The position numbers and the translations under genes are program-made. Positions 12,164-23,258 of a DNA stretch of 64,000 nt are shown piece by piece. Location of the stretch: NCBI GenBank assembly GCA_023678885.1, contig CM043013.1, forward strand, positions 10,386,791 through 10,450,790. Direction: 5' to 3'. The first letter of the stretch is position 1. Each line of letters begins with the position of its first letter. The notes beneath the pieces are model-generated. The model made no database searches. It had not been told where the DNA came from and saw only the letters and a list, made by a program, of their open reading frames with translations. Source of the stretch: Pogostemon cablin. Taxonomy: Eukaryota > Streptophyta > Magnoliopsida > Lamiales > Lamiaceae.

Positions 12164-14072
12164 TAAGGAAATGGAGTGATGATCATCACATTGCCATTAT
12201 TTGATGGATAGGAATTTTGAAGGTGTGGAGTTATTGGTATTTCCTGGTATATTACGTTTTGATTGAAAAAGAAAAAGATAGAAAATTCTCTTATCTATAA
12301 TTGCAAGTGTAATGTTATAAAGCTCTAGAACTTTTTCCCCCCCTTAAAATGTGACTTTGTTAGTTTAGTTTCTTAAAAAATATGTAGAATAATAGCATTT
12401 CCAAATTCACATACTTGAAATAGAATCCTGACATCTGTCAGCATTAAAACCTTTTAAATTAAATAGGACTCTCATGTATTAGATGTTGCTCTTAATATGA
12501 CTAAGCTATAGTATAAGCAATGTAAAACTCAAATAGACCTTTAAGGGGTTGAGCTTGATATTTTTGTGAAATTCTTCAAGAAAGTGTCTATGTTAATGGC
12601 ATTTGTGATGTGAGCTGGAAGCGAGTGGTTGAACTGTAAGTTCTTATTACATTCTTACCTAATACTAGATTAGTAATCACTTGTAGTATATATACATGAT
12701 TGGATTTATCATTTCTAATTTGTTTGTAGTATTGGAAATATCGTATTTGATGTTGGGTTATTAGTGTTGCATGTTGCAATTGTTTAATGTGGAAGAATTC
12801 GCAAAAACTAACTTTCCATAAGTAATCAAGTATCATAAAATGTTTTCGTAGGAGGCCGATCATTTTCCTTCTCTAATTTTACTACTTTTTAAAATTTTGT
12901 AATGTGATAATTGTGCTCGTTGTTGCTTTATGATTGAGTTTTAAGTTTCTGATTATAAATATTGAAGTTTCTGAGGAGTATAAATATTGTGACTTCACGC
13001 ACAACTTTCAAGCTATTTTCATGTTTTACCAGTTGGAAGTGAATAGAAAATTATTGGCAGGTTTTCAATATTGTTTTAGCCATGATTTTAACTCGATGGC
13101 ACATATCTGGATTGAAGGAAGATATTTGAGCAATCACCAAAACTGCTCGCTCTGCTGTATGTTTGCTTCCCTACGTTCTATTGTGTGATTATTGACTTTC
13201 TTATGTTGGTGTTTACTTACTCTTTAAAATTCCTGTTTCTATACCCAATCTTTGAACTACTTTCTATTATGGCTGTTGTTCGTTTAGATGAAAATGCTAA
13301 TTCTATTAGGTATACACTGTCCCTTACTTTTGTTGATCCCAAAAGTGCGGCTGTACCAGCAAAAGTATTTTAGGGGACTCTCTTGCCTCAAGCTCGTATG
13401 ATGATGTAGATAGCTATAGTTTTAAATATTACATTATGGAAGTAGAAGTCTTCTATTCATATAGAAGTGACTCGGGTGTCTCTTAGCTTTACAATTTTTT
13501 TTCGTTGCAATTGAGAGTATTTTATAGATTGTAATTAATCTCATCCTACAGAGAACTAGATGATCTGTGAAAGACTTGCAAAGTACATGTTTTGTAAAGG
13601 GGAATTAGAATAATAATTAGCAAGAAAAACTTGAAAACGATAGGGGATTCATTCTCACATTTCCATGATTGAAGTTATTATATATAATTCCTTACTTTTA
13701 AGCGCTGATCTTCTATTTCCATTCTCATTCCTTCATCAAACTCCATTGAAGCACCCCTTAGTTGCCCCTTAGTTCTGCCAAAAAGATTGTCTTCAACCTG
13801 TATGCTTGTATAATTTTGCTTAATACAATCTTCCTGTGTTAATTCATCAGATTGAGTGCTTTATTTCCAGAAAATTCCATTGCTAGAAAAGGCTCACCTT
13901 TGGCTGCTCAGTTGGTTGGCATGAGAAAAAGCGTTGAGTGAACTTAGTCGTGCATTATCTGTTCTAGATTCCGTGGTTATAGAGAATTTTCTAGCTTTTG
14001 AGCTTCTTAAGAATTTACTTCTTAAGTTTATAGTGTTCACTATATTCCAATTTTTCATAATTTTTTGGCTTT

Positions 14073-14176
14073 CTTATGATAGTCAATTGTACGATACTGC
14101 TGACTACAACAGGTACAGAGAAATCTTATGATAGTCAATTGTACGATACTGCTGACTACAATAGGTACAGAGAAAA
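14073..14176. repeat. 52-bp tandem duplication
   Basis: Units 14073-14124 and 14125-14176 both begin CTTATGATAGTCAATTGTAC and differ at very few positions. The frame is open across both (repeating SQLYDTADYNRYRE), so they may derive from a duplicated exon edge. Confidence 0.85.
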
Positions 14177-14178
14177 CA

Positions 14179-14450
14179 AGTCGAAGCCAATCATAAAGGT
14201 AAGGCTAGGTTCCATTGTTGCAAGTCCAATTGAAAAATTACCTATTAGAATATATTTACCTACACACAAATTTGTTGTTTTTTGTTAATTTTGTATTGTA
14301 ATGTAATTAATTTAAGTCGTAGCCAATCATAAAGGTAAGGCTAGGTTCCATTGTTGCAAGTCCAATTGAAAAATTACCTATTAGAATATATTTACCTACA
14401 CACAAATTTGTTGTTTTTTGTTAATTTTGTATTGTAATGTAATTAATTTT
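14179..14450. repeat. 136-bp tandem duplication
   Basis: Units start at 14179 and 14315 with AGTCGWAGCCAATCATAAAG and are nearly identical over their length. They follow directly on the 52-bp duplication, so two independent tandem duplications abut. Near identity suggests the event is recent. Confidence 0.9.
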
Positions 14451-14778
14451 GAATGTTGAACAAAGCAGGAGAGATGATTTGGAATCTCTTGGATTTGTGC
14501 TGTTGTACTTCTTGAGAGGAAGGGAGCTATTTCGTCTTTTAGTTTCTTATACTGTATTAAACTTTGTGATTTGACATATAGTAGTACAGGATTCATTGGC
14601 AGGGGCTAAAAGCAGGAACTAAGAAACAAAAATATGAGAAAATAAGTGAGAAAAATTGTGATTCATTCTTGCAGGTTTCAATTTTTCGGGACATTGTTTA
14701 GCGTTGTTTTGGCTGTACTTTGTTAATTTATGCTCTCTGCATTCAAAGTTATTCACTGTTGAATTGCTATTGATATCA

Positions 14779-14872
14779 GGTTGTGCTCGAAGAAAATGGT
14801 TATCAGCCTTATCTTATCTCTCTTGATGAAGGGCTGAGGTCATTAATTAAGGGTGTTCTGGAACTGGACAAT
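14779..14872 (+). pseudogene. Dynamin-2-like (DRP2) exon remnant
   Basis: After an acceptor-like ATATCAG, the frame reads VVLEENGYQPYLISLDEGLR then SLIKGVLELDN and stops. This matches the conserved middle-domain segment of plant dynamin-related protein 2, a GTPase of clathrin-mediated vesicle formation, where the pattern GYQPYLISPEKGLRSLIK is characteristic. Only about 30 codons survive and the GTPase, PH and GED domains are missing. It is therefore an exon relic, with identification by motif only. Confidence 0.55.
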
Positions 14873-15185
14873 TAAAGAACATTCATGCCTTTGTGTTCTG
14901 TAGCTAATCAAACACCTGTTAACCCTACAGCATGTGATCAGGACTTCCAACAGGTATTTGGCGCTTCTTGCTTATTATATAAAAAAATTTATCAAGAAAG
15001 ATGAAAATTGCTCTTTAAAAAGTATAAAGCTGGTTTATTGCACCCACTATGTAAGTATAAGTTTTTTTAGTGTAGTATTGAATTTTGTTCTTCATACGGT
15101 AATTATTTCTCAGTGAGCTGGTTTTCAAGATTTCTTTGCGGATAAGTTTTATTTGCAATCCTCAGGGTGTGTGTTTCCCCTTGAG

Positions 15186-15879
15186 CATAGTTGTTAAAGG
15201 CGAAAGGCGCACAAAGGCGCAAAGGCCTCGTTGGAGCCTGAGGCGCAAGGGGCGCCTAAGCCTGAGGTACAAGATACTTTAGAACATATATACATTAATA
15301 TATCCAACTCAACACATAATTATCCAACTAAATAAAGGTAAAAATAAAATAATATCACATAATAATACATAATAACTCATAAATAACATAATCACAATTA
15401 AAAAACTCGTGCACAATGTCATAATGAACTTCACAATTCAAGTTCTAAACACAAATAGACAATCACAAAAAGCAAATAAGCAGAATCCTTCAATTTTAAG
15501 AAAATATCAAATGTCAGTGATACAAATGATTACCAATGAGATAAAAATCTTAATTATCATTGTCTATGGTCCTTATAATCTTCATTCTCTTCTTCACCAT
15601 CAAATTGATCATTGTATTCATTAAATTCTTACTCTTCATGAAAAACATAGAAAAGCAGAAAAAAAAAAAAAAACCAAAATTTGGGTATGTACCTAAGGCG
15701 CGCCTGAGTCGCGCCTTTTTCATCAAAAAAGGCGCAAAAAGGCGCAAAAGGCGCACAAAGGCGAGGGTTTTTTTAACATCAACCGAAACCACAAAAAACC
15801 ACGAAACCCAGGTGATCAGGGCTTCGCCTCGCCTAAGGCGCGCCTGAGGCGCGCCCGAGGCGCACCTTTAACAACTATG
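15186..15879. mobile_element. hAT-like non-autonomous element, GGCGC-rich ends (copy 2)
   Basis: Begins CATAGTTGTTAAAGGCG and ends CGCACCTTTAACAACTATG, with an exact 8-bp target duplication CCCTTGAG (15178-15185 and 15880-15887). It shares terminal repeat, GGCGC-dense subterminal regions and AT-rich middle with copy 1 at 9875-10871. At 694 bp it is shorter, lacking the GC-rich internal block. No transposase frame is present; the 80- and 95-codon frames over its right part are stop-poor repeat DNA. Confidence 0.88.
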
Positions 15880-15994
15880 CCCTTGAGAGCATAACAATCA
15901 GCTAAAGAGCTCTTCTTCCCTTGGATATTAAGTGCTAGTGGTACAATCATGCATTTCGTAACTGAATTTGACCATGTTTCTTCTTGTTTCTGAA

Positions 15995-16105
15995 GAGCAC
16001 CCCTGGATCAAGGGACAGACACTTGATAAGCGGATAGATAGTGCGGTTCTTTCTAGAATGAAGCAGTTCAGGGCAATGAATAAGCTCAAGTAAATTGCAT
16101 TAAAG
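15995..16105 (+). pseudogene. Calcium-dependent protein kinase pseudogene, exon fragment 1
   Basis: Reads EHPWIKGQTLDKRIDSAVLS then RMKQFRAMNKLK, an in-frame TAA, and IALK before a GTAAGT donor. This is the junction between kinase subdomain XI (the HPW motif) and the autoinhibitory region of plant CDPKs, where DSAVLSRMKQFRAMNKLKK is diagnostic. The stop replaces a lysine codon of the autoinhibitory segment. The kinase catalytic exons are not found upstream. The next exon is at 17356. In an intact enzyme this segment is released by calcium binding to the EF hands. Confidence 0.8.
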
Positions 16106-17355
16106 GTAAGTACTTGTATCACTGTTTTTCTTATACACTCGTGTGTCATTGTCAAGCTAATCTTATATAAATTAACTTGTAATTTTATACATGGTTATCC
16201 ACCAGAGAATAAAACATTTGTTTAACTATATGAGTAATCCTTTGTGTCATAAGGCATGCAATCTGCTCTATGCATATATTTCTGTAACAATTAAGGACAC
16301 ATTACAAATGATTTGCATTTCTTTTTCTCGCATGATTCTCAAATTCTCAAAACTGCTTGCACGAATATTGGTTATGCAAGTGATATAATAAACACTTCCC
16401 CGCCATAAAATAGTTTAAAGAAGTTAAGCCACTAGTCAATATTAGAGGTTATAGGGCAAATAGAAGCATCTCATGCCTGGCATAATCTGCATGAAGTTGG
16501 ATAAATTTCTTGGTTGCGATTTGGAAGGTTCAACAAGTGCACACTTTGCCTATTCTTGGGCTTTAGTATCACAAGGTTTAGAAGTAAGTTGTGCCAGATG
16601 ACCCCCAATTGTTTATGATTAGAAATTGATTAAAGAGAATGAGAATGTGGTTCATGCTTGATGTTCAATGAGTTGGAGATAAAAAAATTTGTTCTAAGAG
16701 TATGTGAATGGGTTCTACCATTTCAGTGTAGATGTAGTCTGACTTTATAGGTTCACATGCTGAGCACTAAATGGATACTTTAGATGGACCATTATAGGAA
16801 TAGAATAATCATTTCAATCAAACTTAAGGAAATAGTTACCAATTTTACTACTTACAAGGACTTTAGAGGCTGCTTTTTTTGCTGAGCTGCATTATTTTGG
16901 TGAATTATTATTCATTTATTGGATGCTATGTATCAGTATTAGTTCAATTCCGAGTTTGATTTCTTATACCATCTATAAGAGCAACTCCACAATAGTGCCA
17001 CCTAAGAATTGCTTACTCTTGTGCCACAGTTCCAAGTAAATTAACTCAGCCTAAAAATCATTGGAATCCATCTCTGCCTGTAAATTAAGCTTTGGTCATG
17101 TACCAGTGGGCTTGGCGTTAACTACTACTACTTCTTCTTCTTCTTCTTTATTTTATTTTATTTTATTTATATTTATTTGTTTACTTTTTTTATTATTTAT
17201 TATTATTAGAGAAGTTCCCAATCATGATATTAAATATAGTTGCCTTTGTGATACGGTATAAATATAATGCATAAAGTCACATGAATTTTGAAATATTTCT
17301 TTGTGGAAATTCTCTTTATTTTACCATGTTCTACTGCACTTGAAAATATCTGCAG
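16106..17355. other. Interval between CDPK exon remnants; no other gene
   Basis: AT-rich intron-like sequence. It contains a possible MITE end near 16979 (AGAGCAACTCCACAATAGTG) and a TTC-microsatellite near 17130, and no other recognisable gene. Confidence 0.5.
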
Positions 17356-17540
17356 GTCATTACACTAAGTTTATCAGAAGAAGAAATCAAGGGTCTTAAA
17401 GCAATGTTCAAGAATATGGACACGGACACTGGTGGGTCAATCACTTAAGAAGAATTAAAATCTGGTTTAGCTAGGCTTGGTCAAAAGTGTCAAAAACTGA
17501 AGGTAAACAACTCAATGAACTCATGGAAGCTGCTGTTTAG
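17356..17540 (+). pseudogene. Calcium-dependent protein kinase pseudogene, exon fragment 2
   Basis: Follows a TCTGCAG acceptor and reads VITLSLSEEEIKGLKAMFKN then MDTDTGGSIT, a TAA stop, and EELKSGLARLGQK, which is the first EF hand of a CDPK. A frameshift follows, after which the second EF-hand entry EGKQLNELMEAA is readable. The phase with exon fragment 1 is right for a spliced CDPK gene. With two stops and a frameshift between the two fragments it is a pseudogene. Confidence 0.8.
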
Positions 17541-17689
17541 TATGATATACTTTTTGTTTATCTATTTAACTCGAGGATATTTTTTTGTTGGATGTTGGTG
17601 TTACATGTTGATGAATAAAATATTTGTCGGAATGGATGCATTTATTGAAATTTCATTTAAATTAGAATATTTTTGTTGAAATAAGTAGC

Positions 17690-18338
17690 AGGTGATCATT
17701 GATAATGAATTGATATGTATCCACATATATCAATTGTTTTATATTAAATATTTAAAAATATATCAGCTAATTAATATCAGTGAAATTTTAAAAAGATATC
17801 GGTTTTCACCGATATTCATACCATAAAAAGATATCAGTGATTAATCGATATCTAATTTTCTAATTCTTTAATATCATCTTTATTCATAATGGTGATTTTA
17901 AAATAGACATTGGTGGATTACTGATATCTATTAAGATATAAGATATCTGTGATTCACAAATATCTATTGCTCAATTTCTTTAATATCAACGTCGAAGATA
18001 TTGGAAAATTTTGAATAGATATTGGTGAATTACCGATATTAATATATATAATAGATATCGCTAATATTGGTTACTGATATCTATTGTTCAATGTCTATCA
18101 CATTCATTTATATCGGTGAATTTGTAATAGATATCGGTGTATCATCAATATCTATTATATGAATATATATCGGTGAATCAACGATATCTATTTAGGGGTC
18201 CTTTAATAACACCTTCATTAATAAAAGGTGGAAACCGATATCTATTTAGGGACCTTTAATACCACCTCTATTAATAACAGTGAAAATACTTAATAAATAT
18301 CGGTGAGTCACCTATATTTATTCACTGATTTCTAGTAG
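17690..18338. repeat. Degenerate CACTA-type subterminal repeat block
   Basis: The words ACCGATATC, GATATCGGTGA and TATCGGTGAATC recur many times in both orientations over about 640 bp, as in the subterminal transposase-binding arrays of plant CACTA elements. The right edge ends GATTTCTAGTAGTC, close to the TTTCTTGTAGTG-like end of CACTA elements. A matching left end is not clear, so the element is truncated or decayed. The motif differs from the TTACCGACGGA array of the CACTA element at 46044-49483, so it is a different family. Confidence 0.5.
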
Positions 18339-18407
18339 TCATTTTACACAATAGAATCTCCTTAATTCAATTATGATAATTATGTTAATTGTATTAGTTA
18401 CTATATA

Positions 18408-18610
18408 CTCCCTCCATCCCACCTAAAGTTCAACATTTTACTATATTGGACATCCCATTCAAATGTTCTCATTTCCCACTTTTAGTAAAAAGGTACCACA
18501 TGTGGCCTACTACTCACTACTAATATAACTACCTACTACACATAAAATAATAATACTCCTTAATCTACACACAAAAAGTAACCGGTGGCGTTTGGGCGGG
18601 ATGGAGAGAG
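18408..18610. mobile_element. Stowaway-like MITE
   Basis: Starts CTCCCTCCATCCC after TA (18406-18407), ends GGGCGGGATGGAGAGAG before TA (18611-18612). The interior carries ACCTACTACACATAAAATAATAATACTCC in part, shared with the elements near 20279 and 39035. Confidence 0.85.
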
Positions 18611-19041
18611 TATAATTTAAAAATTGGATTAATTACTGTATAGTACACAATTATAAACAATATTACTATCAGATGCGTACATGATAAATTATTATCACAA
18701 GATACAAAAAGTTATAATGATAGCCCTAATATAACCTCAATGTATATTAAAAGCACAGTAATATTTTAAAAGATATACCTAGTTTTCCTAAAATGTTGAT
18801 ATCAACCCAATTAAATTCATCACCATTCCTTAATTACTCAATTTTTATTAAAAAATTAATGTTATCCATAAGTAACGACATCTAATGACTATATAAAAAT
18901 TAAATTATTAAAAATGATTTATTATTTATTATTCAATATTCCTTATTCATTTTCAATATATTCTACTTTCTACCTATCATATATATTGTGTAAAAATTTC
19001 AAATATTTTTGCTGCACATTGTGCACATTAAATACCAAATA

Positions 19042-19281
19042 CTCCCTCCGTCCAGTGCAAAGGTAACCGTTTCACTATTCCTGGCGTCCGCTTCAAATGT
19101 ATCAATTTTCTATATTTAGTAAAGAAAGTATCAAATATGACCCACCACCTCCTTCTAATACAACTAATCACTTTATCTATAATAATAATCCTCCTTAATC
19201 CACGTACAAAAAGCAAATAAAGACCTTAGAATTGTCCACGTGCAAACAACAAACGAGTACCTTTGCACTGGACGAAGGGAG
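19042..19281. mobile_element. Stowaway-like MITE
   Basis: Starts CTCCCTCCGTCCAGTGCAAA and ends TTTGCACTGGACGAAGGGAG, a 20-bp inverted repeat with one mismatch, flanked by TA on both sides (19040-19041 and 19282-19283). 240 bp, non-coding. Confidence 0.9.
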
Positions 19282-19284
19282 TAT

Positions 19285-19640
19285 AAAATAATTATCCATT
19301 TTTTATTGTTTGATATAACACTACACATAACATTTATTTCTGCATATAAAATATAAAAAAATTATCCATTTTTAATGATTTCAAATAACACTATGATTTG
19401 ACATAACGTTGCACATAACATTTTCTTCTGCACATAAAATATAACATAATTATCCATTTTAATGATTTCAAATAACATTGCACACAAACTTTTATACTGC
19501 AACTCATTACATGAAATATGAAATTTTTTTTTTACTGCACATGACATAATATTTACGTTCAGAAGTACAATTTTATTGTACATAACATTTACGACTCACA
19601 TAACATTTACTGCACATAAATTTTTTGTGTTGCACGTGAT
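19285..19640. repeat. Imperfect tandem AT-rich repeats
   Basis: The phrase AATTATCCATTTTTAATGAT, CAAATAACA and TGCACATAACATTT recur with a spacing near 90-100 bp in about three diverged units. No reading frame or terminal repeats are evident. Confidence 0.6.
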
Positions 19641-19936
19641 AACAACGAATGGAGAAAAACACATCGAATAATAAAGAATATGGAATAAATTTTTTTGGGA
19701 AAATAATTTACATTAAAAATGGAATATAAAAATAATAAACGAACAGACACTATAAGGGTAAATATGAGAATCTCATTTACAATTTTGTATCTTATGGTAA
19801 TATAATTACTACCATGTATCTTACCGCAAATATAGATTATATTTTGTATCTACAAGTAACTAATCCATAAAATTTTATACAATAAAGATTAAATTTGAAA
19901 ATTTCATTTATTAGCAAGTGATTATCTAATTCTCTA

Positions 19937-20208
19937 CTCCCTCCGTCCCATAAACAAATTCACACTTTCTATTTTTATCCGTTCCATAAATAAGTTCATA
20001 CCCTCAAATAAGGAAATACACACAAATCAATAGCCCAACAACACACTTTAATTTCAAAATTGACACCATTTTACAACTCACACAACTTACTTTATAATTT
20101 ATTTATTAAATAAAAATACCAAACTACCTCTAAAAGTAAGCAAAAAGTTATTTTTTCTTAAACTCCGTATCTACAGTAATCGGGAACTTGTCTTTGGGAC
20201 GGAGGGAG
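19937..20208. mobile_element. Stowaway-like MITE
   Basis: Starts CTCCCTCCGTCCCATAAACA and ends TTTGGGACGGAGGGAG, flanked by TA (19935-19936 and 20209-20210). 272 bp. Interior resembles the element at 21005-21290 (shared CTCCGTATCTACAGT word near one end). Confidence 0.9.
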
Positions 20209-20278
20209 TAACAATTTTGATAATTGAGTTAATTATATTTATTAATTATACTCATTCAATTCTAAAGTATTTTAATAT

Positions 20279-20480
20279 GCTCCCTCCGCCCATCAAAGAG
20301 TCTCTTTTTCCCTTTTGAGCGTCCCACCCAAAGAGTCAACTTTTTTTTTTACACACATGAGACCCACACACACCCACTAATATAATTAAAATATGGGACC
20401 CACACTTCCACTAACACAACTACCTACTACACATTAAATAATAATACTCCTTAATCCACGTGCCAAAAAACAAAAATTAC
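20279..20480. mobile_element. Stowaway-like MITE, right end missing
   Basis: Starts CTCCCTCCGCCCATCAAAGA and shares the interior GGGACCCACAC and ACCTACTACACATTAAATAA with the element at 39035-39260. The expected GGAGGGAG end is absent; homology stops near CACGTGCCAAAAAACAAAAA. Confidence 0.7.
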
Positions 20481-21004
20481 CCTTGATGTAAACATTGAAG
20501 AGTATAGTTGTGGAGAATATATAGTATTGATTTTAAGATTCACACAATCGTATATTGTTGTTTCTAGAGTAACAATTAGAAAGGGGTTTAAGATAATAGT
20601 GTGTGATAAAAATGAAATACAGAAGTTTTTAGAAATAATTAGGGATTGAAGAGTAGCAAACATGTAAAAATGTAATAGAGAAGTTTTTAGAAATAATTAG
20701 GTTCTTATTTGTAGATTTTTATTTCCATTCTACTTTAATAATTTAATTTGTTTTTTATATTTTAATTTGATCTTAGGGCAGGTTCAATTATTTTTCATCT
20801 GAAATATCATTCTTCTTTTCTATTTTTTTATCTTATTATTTATGTTTTTTTCTCTTTTTTTATTTCTTTATTTATGATTTTATAATCTCTCTTTTTATAC
20901 CTAAACTAATTATCTTTTATACTTTTATTTAATCTTATTTGAATGTTCAATTAATCTCATTTGAGATATCATTCTTAGAAAAAATATTTATCTTATGATT
21001 TATA

Positions 21005-21290
21005 CTCCCTCCCTCCCTCCCATACTTATCTGCACCTATACTGTAGATACGGAGTTTAAGAAAAGTTATTTTTTGACCAATTTTATTGACTTTTTAGGGG
21101 TATTGTGGTATTTTTAGGTAATAAATAAATTATAAAGTACGTTATGTGTGTTGGGTGTGAGTGATAGTTTTGAAATTAGGATAACTTTTGAGGTTGTTGG
21201 TTAATGTGAAGTTTCATTTTTTGGATGATGAAGATAAGTGTGGGATGAACGAAAACGGAAAGTGTGAAGATAATTGTGGGACAGAGAGAG
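21005..21290. mobile_element. Stowaway-like MITE
   Basis: Begins CTCCCTCCCTCCCTCCC after TA and ends GTGGGACAGAGAGAG before TA (21291-21292). The left terminal repeat has been lengthened by extra CCTC units. 286 bp. Confidence 0.8.
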
Positions 21291-21330
21291 TATTTTTTTT
21301 TTAACTAAATCAATCCCATGTTGATTTCAG

Positions 21331-21425
21331 TGTGAAGGTGAAGGATCTCAAGCGTGGTTATGTCGCCTCCAATTCGAAGGAAGCTGCGAAACTTTTCCTA
21401 TCAGGTTATCATCATGAACCACCAA
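21331..21425 (+). pseudogene. Translation elongation factor 1-alpha fragment
   Basis: Reads VKVKDLKRGYVASNSKEAAK in one frame and then, after frameshifts, the nucleotides for QVIIMNH (CAGGTTATCATCATGAACCA). This is the well-conserved domain II stretch of eukaryotic EF-1alpha, the GTPase that delivers aminoacyl-tRNA to the ribosome. A short deletion within the fragment removes the residues between SNSK and EAA. An acceptor-like TTGATTTCAG precedes it. It is a small non-functional scrap. Confidence 0.7.
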
Positions 21426-21734
21426 AGTTGACAAGCTACTACAATTTGCCACAACAGATATCTTTGAGTTAACTAACTGACTTGACATTTAATTAATTTT
21501 AATTTTAATAGAAAAAAATAATCTCTAATTTTTTCTAATACTTTACAAAAATGACCACTACAATTATGTTGTAAATTACTCCATACACATAACAGATATA
21601 TTATGTATGCAAATGGATGCTATATTTAATACAACATTATATTTTCATAATTATACTAATTAAATGAAGCTATTGATATGCATGCATGTGAAGGAATTAG
21701 CCCGGCCCCTAATATTTTAACTATATATTTAGAG

Positions 21735-22200
21735 GGATCAAGAGAAATTTTTTTAGTGGCCTAGTGGTGAAGCAAGCTGTTTAACAATTTAGAGGCCAAG
21801 AGTTCGATTTGGGTCCAAGACTACTTTATTTATTTAGAGTGAGGCTCTGTACACCCGGGCGCACGAAGCAAATTCCGTGCGCCTTTACAATTTAAACCCC
21901 TAGCAATACATAGGTTTAAATATGATTGGAGGATTCCGTGCGCCTTTACAATTTAAACCCCTAGCAATACATAGGTTTAAATTAGGTTTAAATATGATTG
22001 GAGGATTCCGTGCGCCTTTACAATTTAAACCCCTAGCAATACATATGTTTAAATATGATTGGAGGAGAGGCTGTGTTCACACGGGGACACGGAGCATCCC
22101 TAGCAATACATAGGTTTAAATATGATTGGAGGAGAGGTTGTGTTCACACGGGGACACGGAGCATCTTTCCGTGTCCTCGGGCACACTGAGCTTTTGCCAT
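21735..22200. repeat. Complex tandem array, about 65-70 bp units
   Basis: Three units contain TTCCGTGCGCCTTTACAATT and ACCCCTAGCAATACATAGGT, starting near 21870, 21935 and 22005. Two further units swap the first half for GAGAGGYTGTGTTCACACGG (from about 22065 and 22135) while keeping CTAGCAATACATAGGTTTAA. The array thus has two unit types sharing one half. Frames called over it are repeats, not genes. Confidence 0.85.
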
Positions 22201-22617
22201 TTATTTATTCATTTATTCCCCTCTTCCTTTCTTCTCAATTTCTTTTTTCTCCCTTTTCTTCCTTAGGCCAAGAGTTCGATTTGGGTCCAACACTACATTA
22301 TTTATTTATTCCCCTCTTTCTTTCTCTTCTATTTTTTTTTTCTCCCTTTTCTTCCTTTTATTTTAAATGATATGAAATTATTTTTTCAGTACATCATTGT
22401 TTTTTTTTCCTCTGTTAACCTAGCTACTTTCTCTTCTATTTTTTTTTTCTCCCTTTTCTTCATTAGGCCAAGAGTTCGATTTGGGTACATTATTAATTTA
22501 TTCCACTCTTTCTTTCTCTTCTATTTTTTTCTCCCTTTTCTTCCTTTTATTTTAATTGATATGAAATTATTTTTTCAGTACATCATTGTTTTTTTTTCCC
22601 TCTGTTAACCTAATATA
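22200..22617. repeat. About 200-bp pyrimidine-rich tandem duplication
   Basis: The phrase AGGCCAAGAGTTCGATTTGG starts units near 22266 and 22467, each followed by TTTCTCCCTTTTCTTCCTTT, ATATGAAATTATTTTTTCAG and TACATCATTG, and ending CTCTGTTAACCTA. An additional AGGCCAAGAGTTCGATTTGG occurs at about 21802 in the preceding region. Confidence 0.8.
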
Positions 22618-22959
22618 ACTAAAAATAGTAACATACTCTTAGAAAAATATTAATAAAATTTGATAAATAAAATAATTCCTCTAAAAATTATAGTATAAAA
22701 AACGCGAACCATTGTATTAGAAGAATTAGATCTCCCTCGATGGAAATCCTGCGTCCGCTACTACATGTATACATGTGTTGGAATCATCATATATATTAAT
22801 TAATTAATTTATTTAATATATCTCTCTATCTATTTATTTATTTTTATTAATACATAAATTTATTAGGTCTTCATTTTGAATTACAGTAAAATCTCCATAT
22901 TATATTATTTCATAGAGGTTCCACTGTAGTTCAAAATTTTGATGGGATAAGAGTACCTA

Positions 22960-23200
22960 TTACTTTAGGCTAAAACTTGTGCGCCCCCATGGACACCGTG
23001 CGCCCAAATACTCTTTATTATTAAATGGTATAAGGATATGCATCCTTAATTTCCTGAAAAAAAATAATGAAAGTGTATACCCTTTTAAACAAAATGTTGT
23101 ACTCTTATTATTAAGTGTATACCCTTTATAATAAAATATTGTACCCTTATAAACCTTATGCACCTGGGGACACAATAGACCAACTCATTACTTTATTATT
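22960..23200. repeat. Short repeat with GCGCCC and TGGGGACAC ends
   Basis: Contains two copies of GTGTATACCCTTT and GTACTCTTAT/GTACCCTTAT words between CTTGTGCGCCCCCATGGACA and TGCACCTGGGGACACAATAG, which are rough inverted counterparts. It may be a small decayed inverted-repeat element. No target duplication is clear. Confidence 0.35.
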
Positions 23201-23258
23201 ATTATCATCATCATCAAAAATAATAATAACAATAATTGTAAAATTCAAAATTTAAATG

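Noticed and set aside
15560..15847. 95-codon basic open frame with KKKKKKPK
   Set aside because: It lies wholly in the GGCGC-rich right arm of the hAT-like element and includes a poly-A run. There is no evidence of coding.
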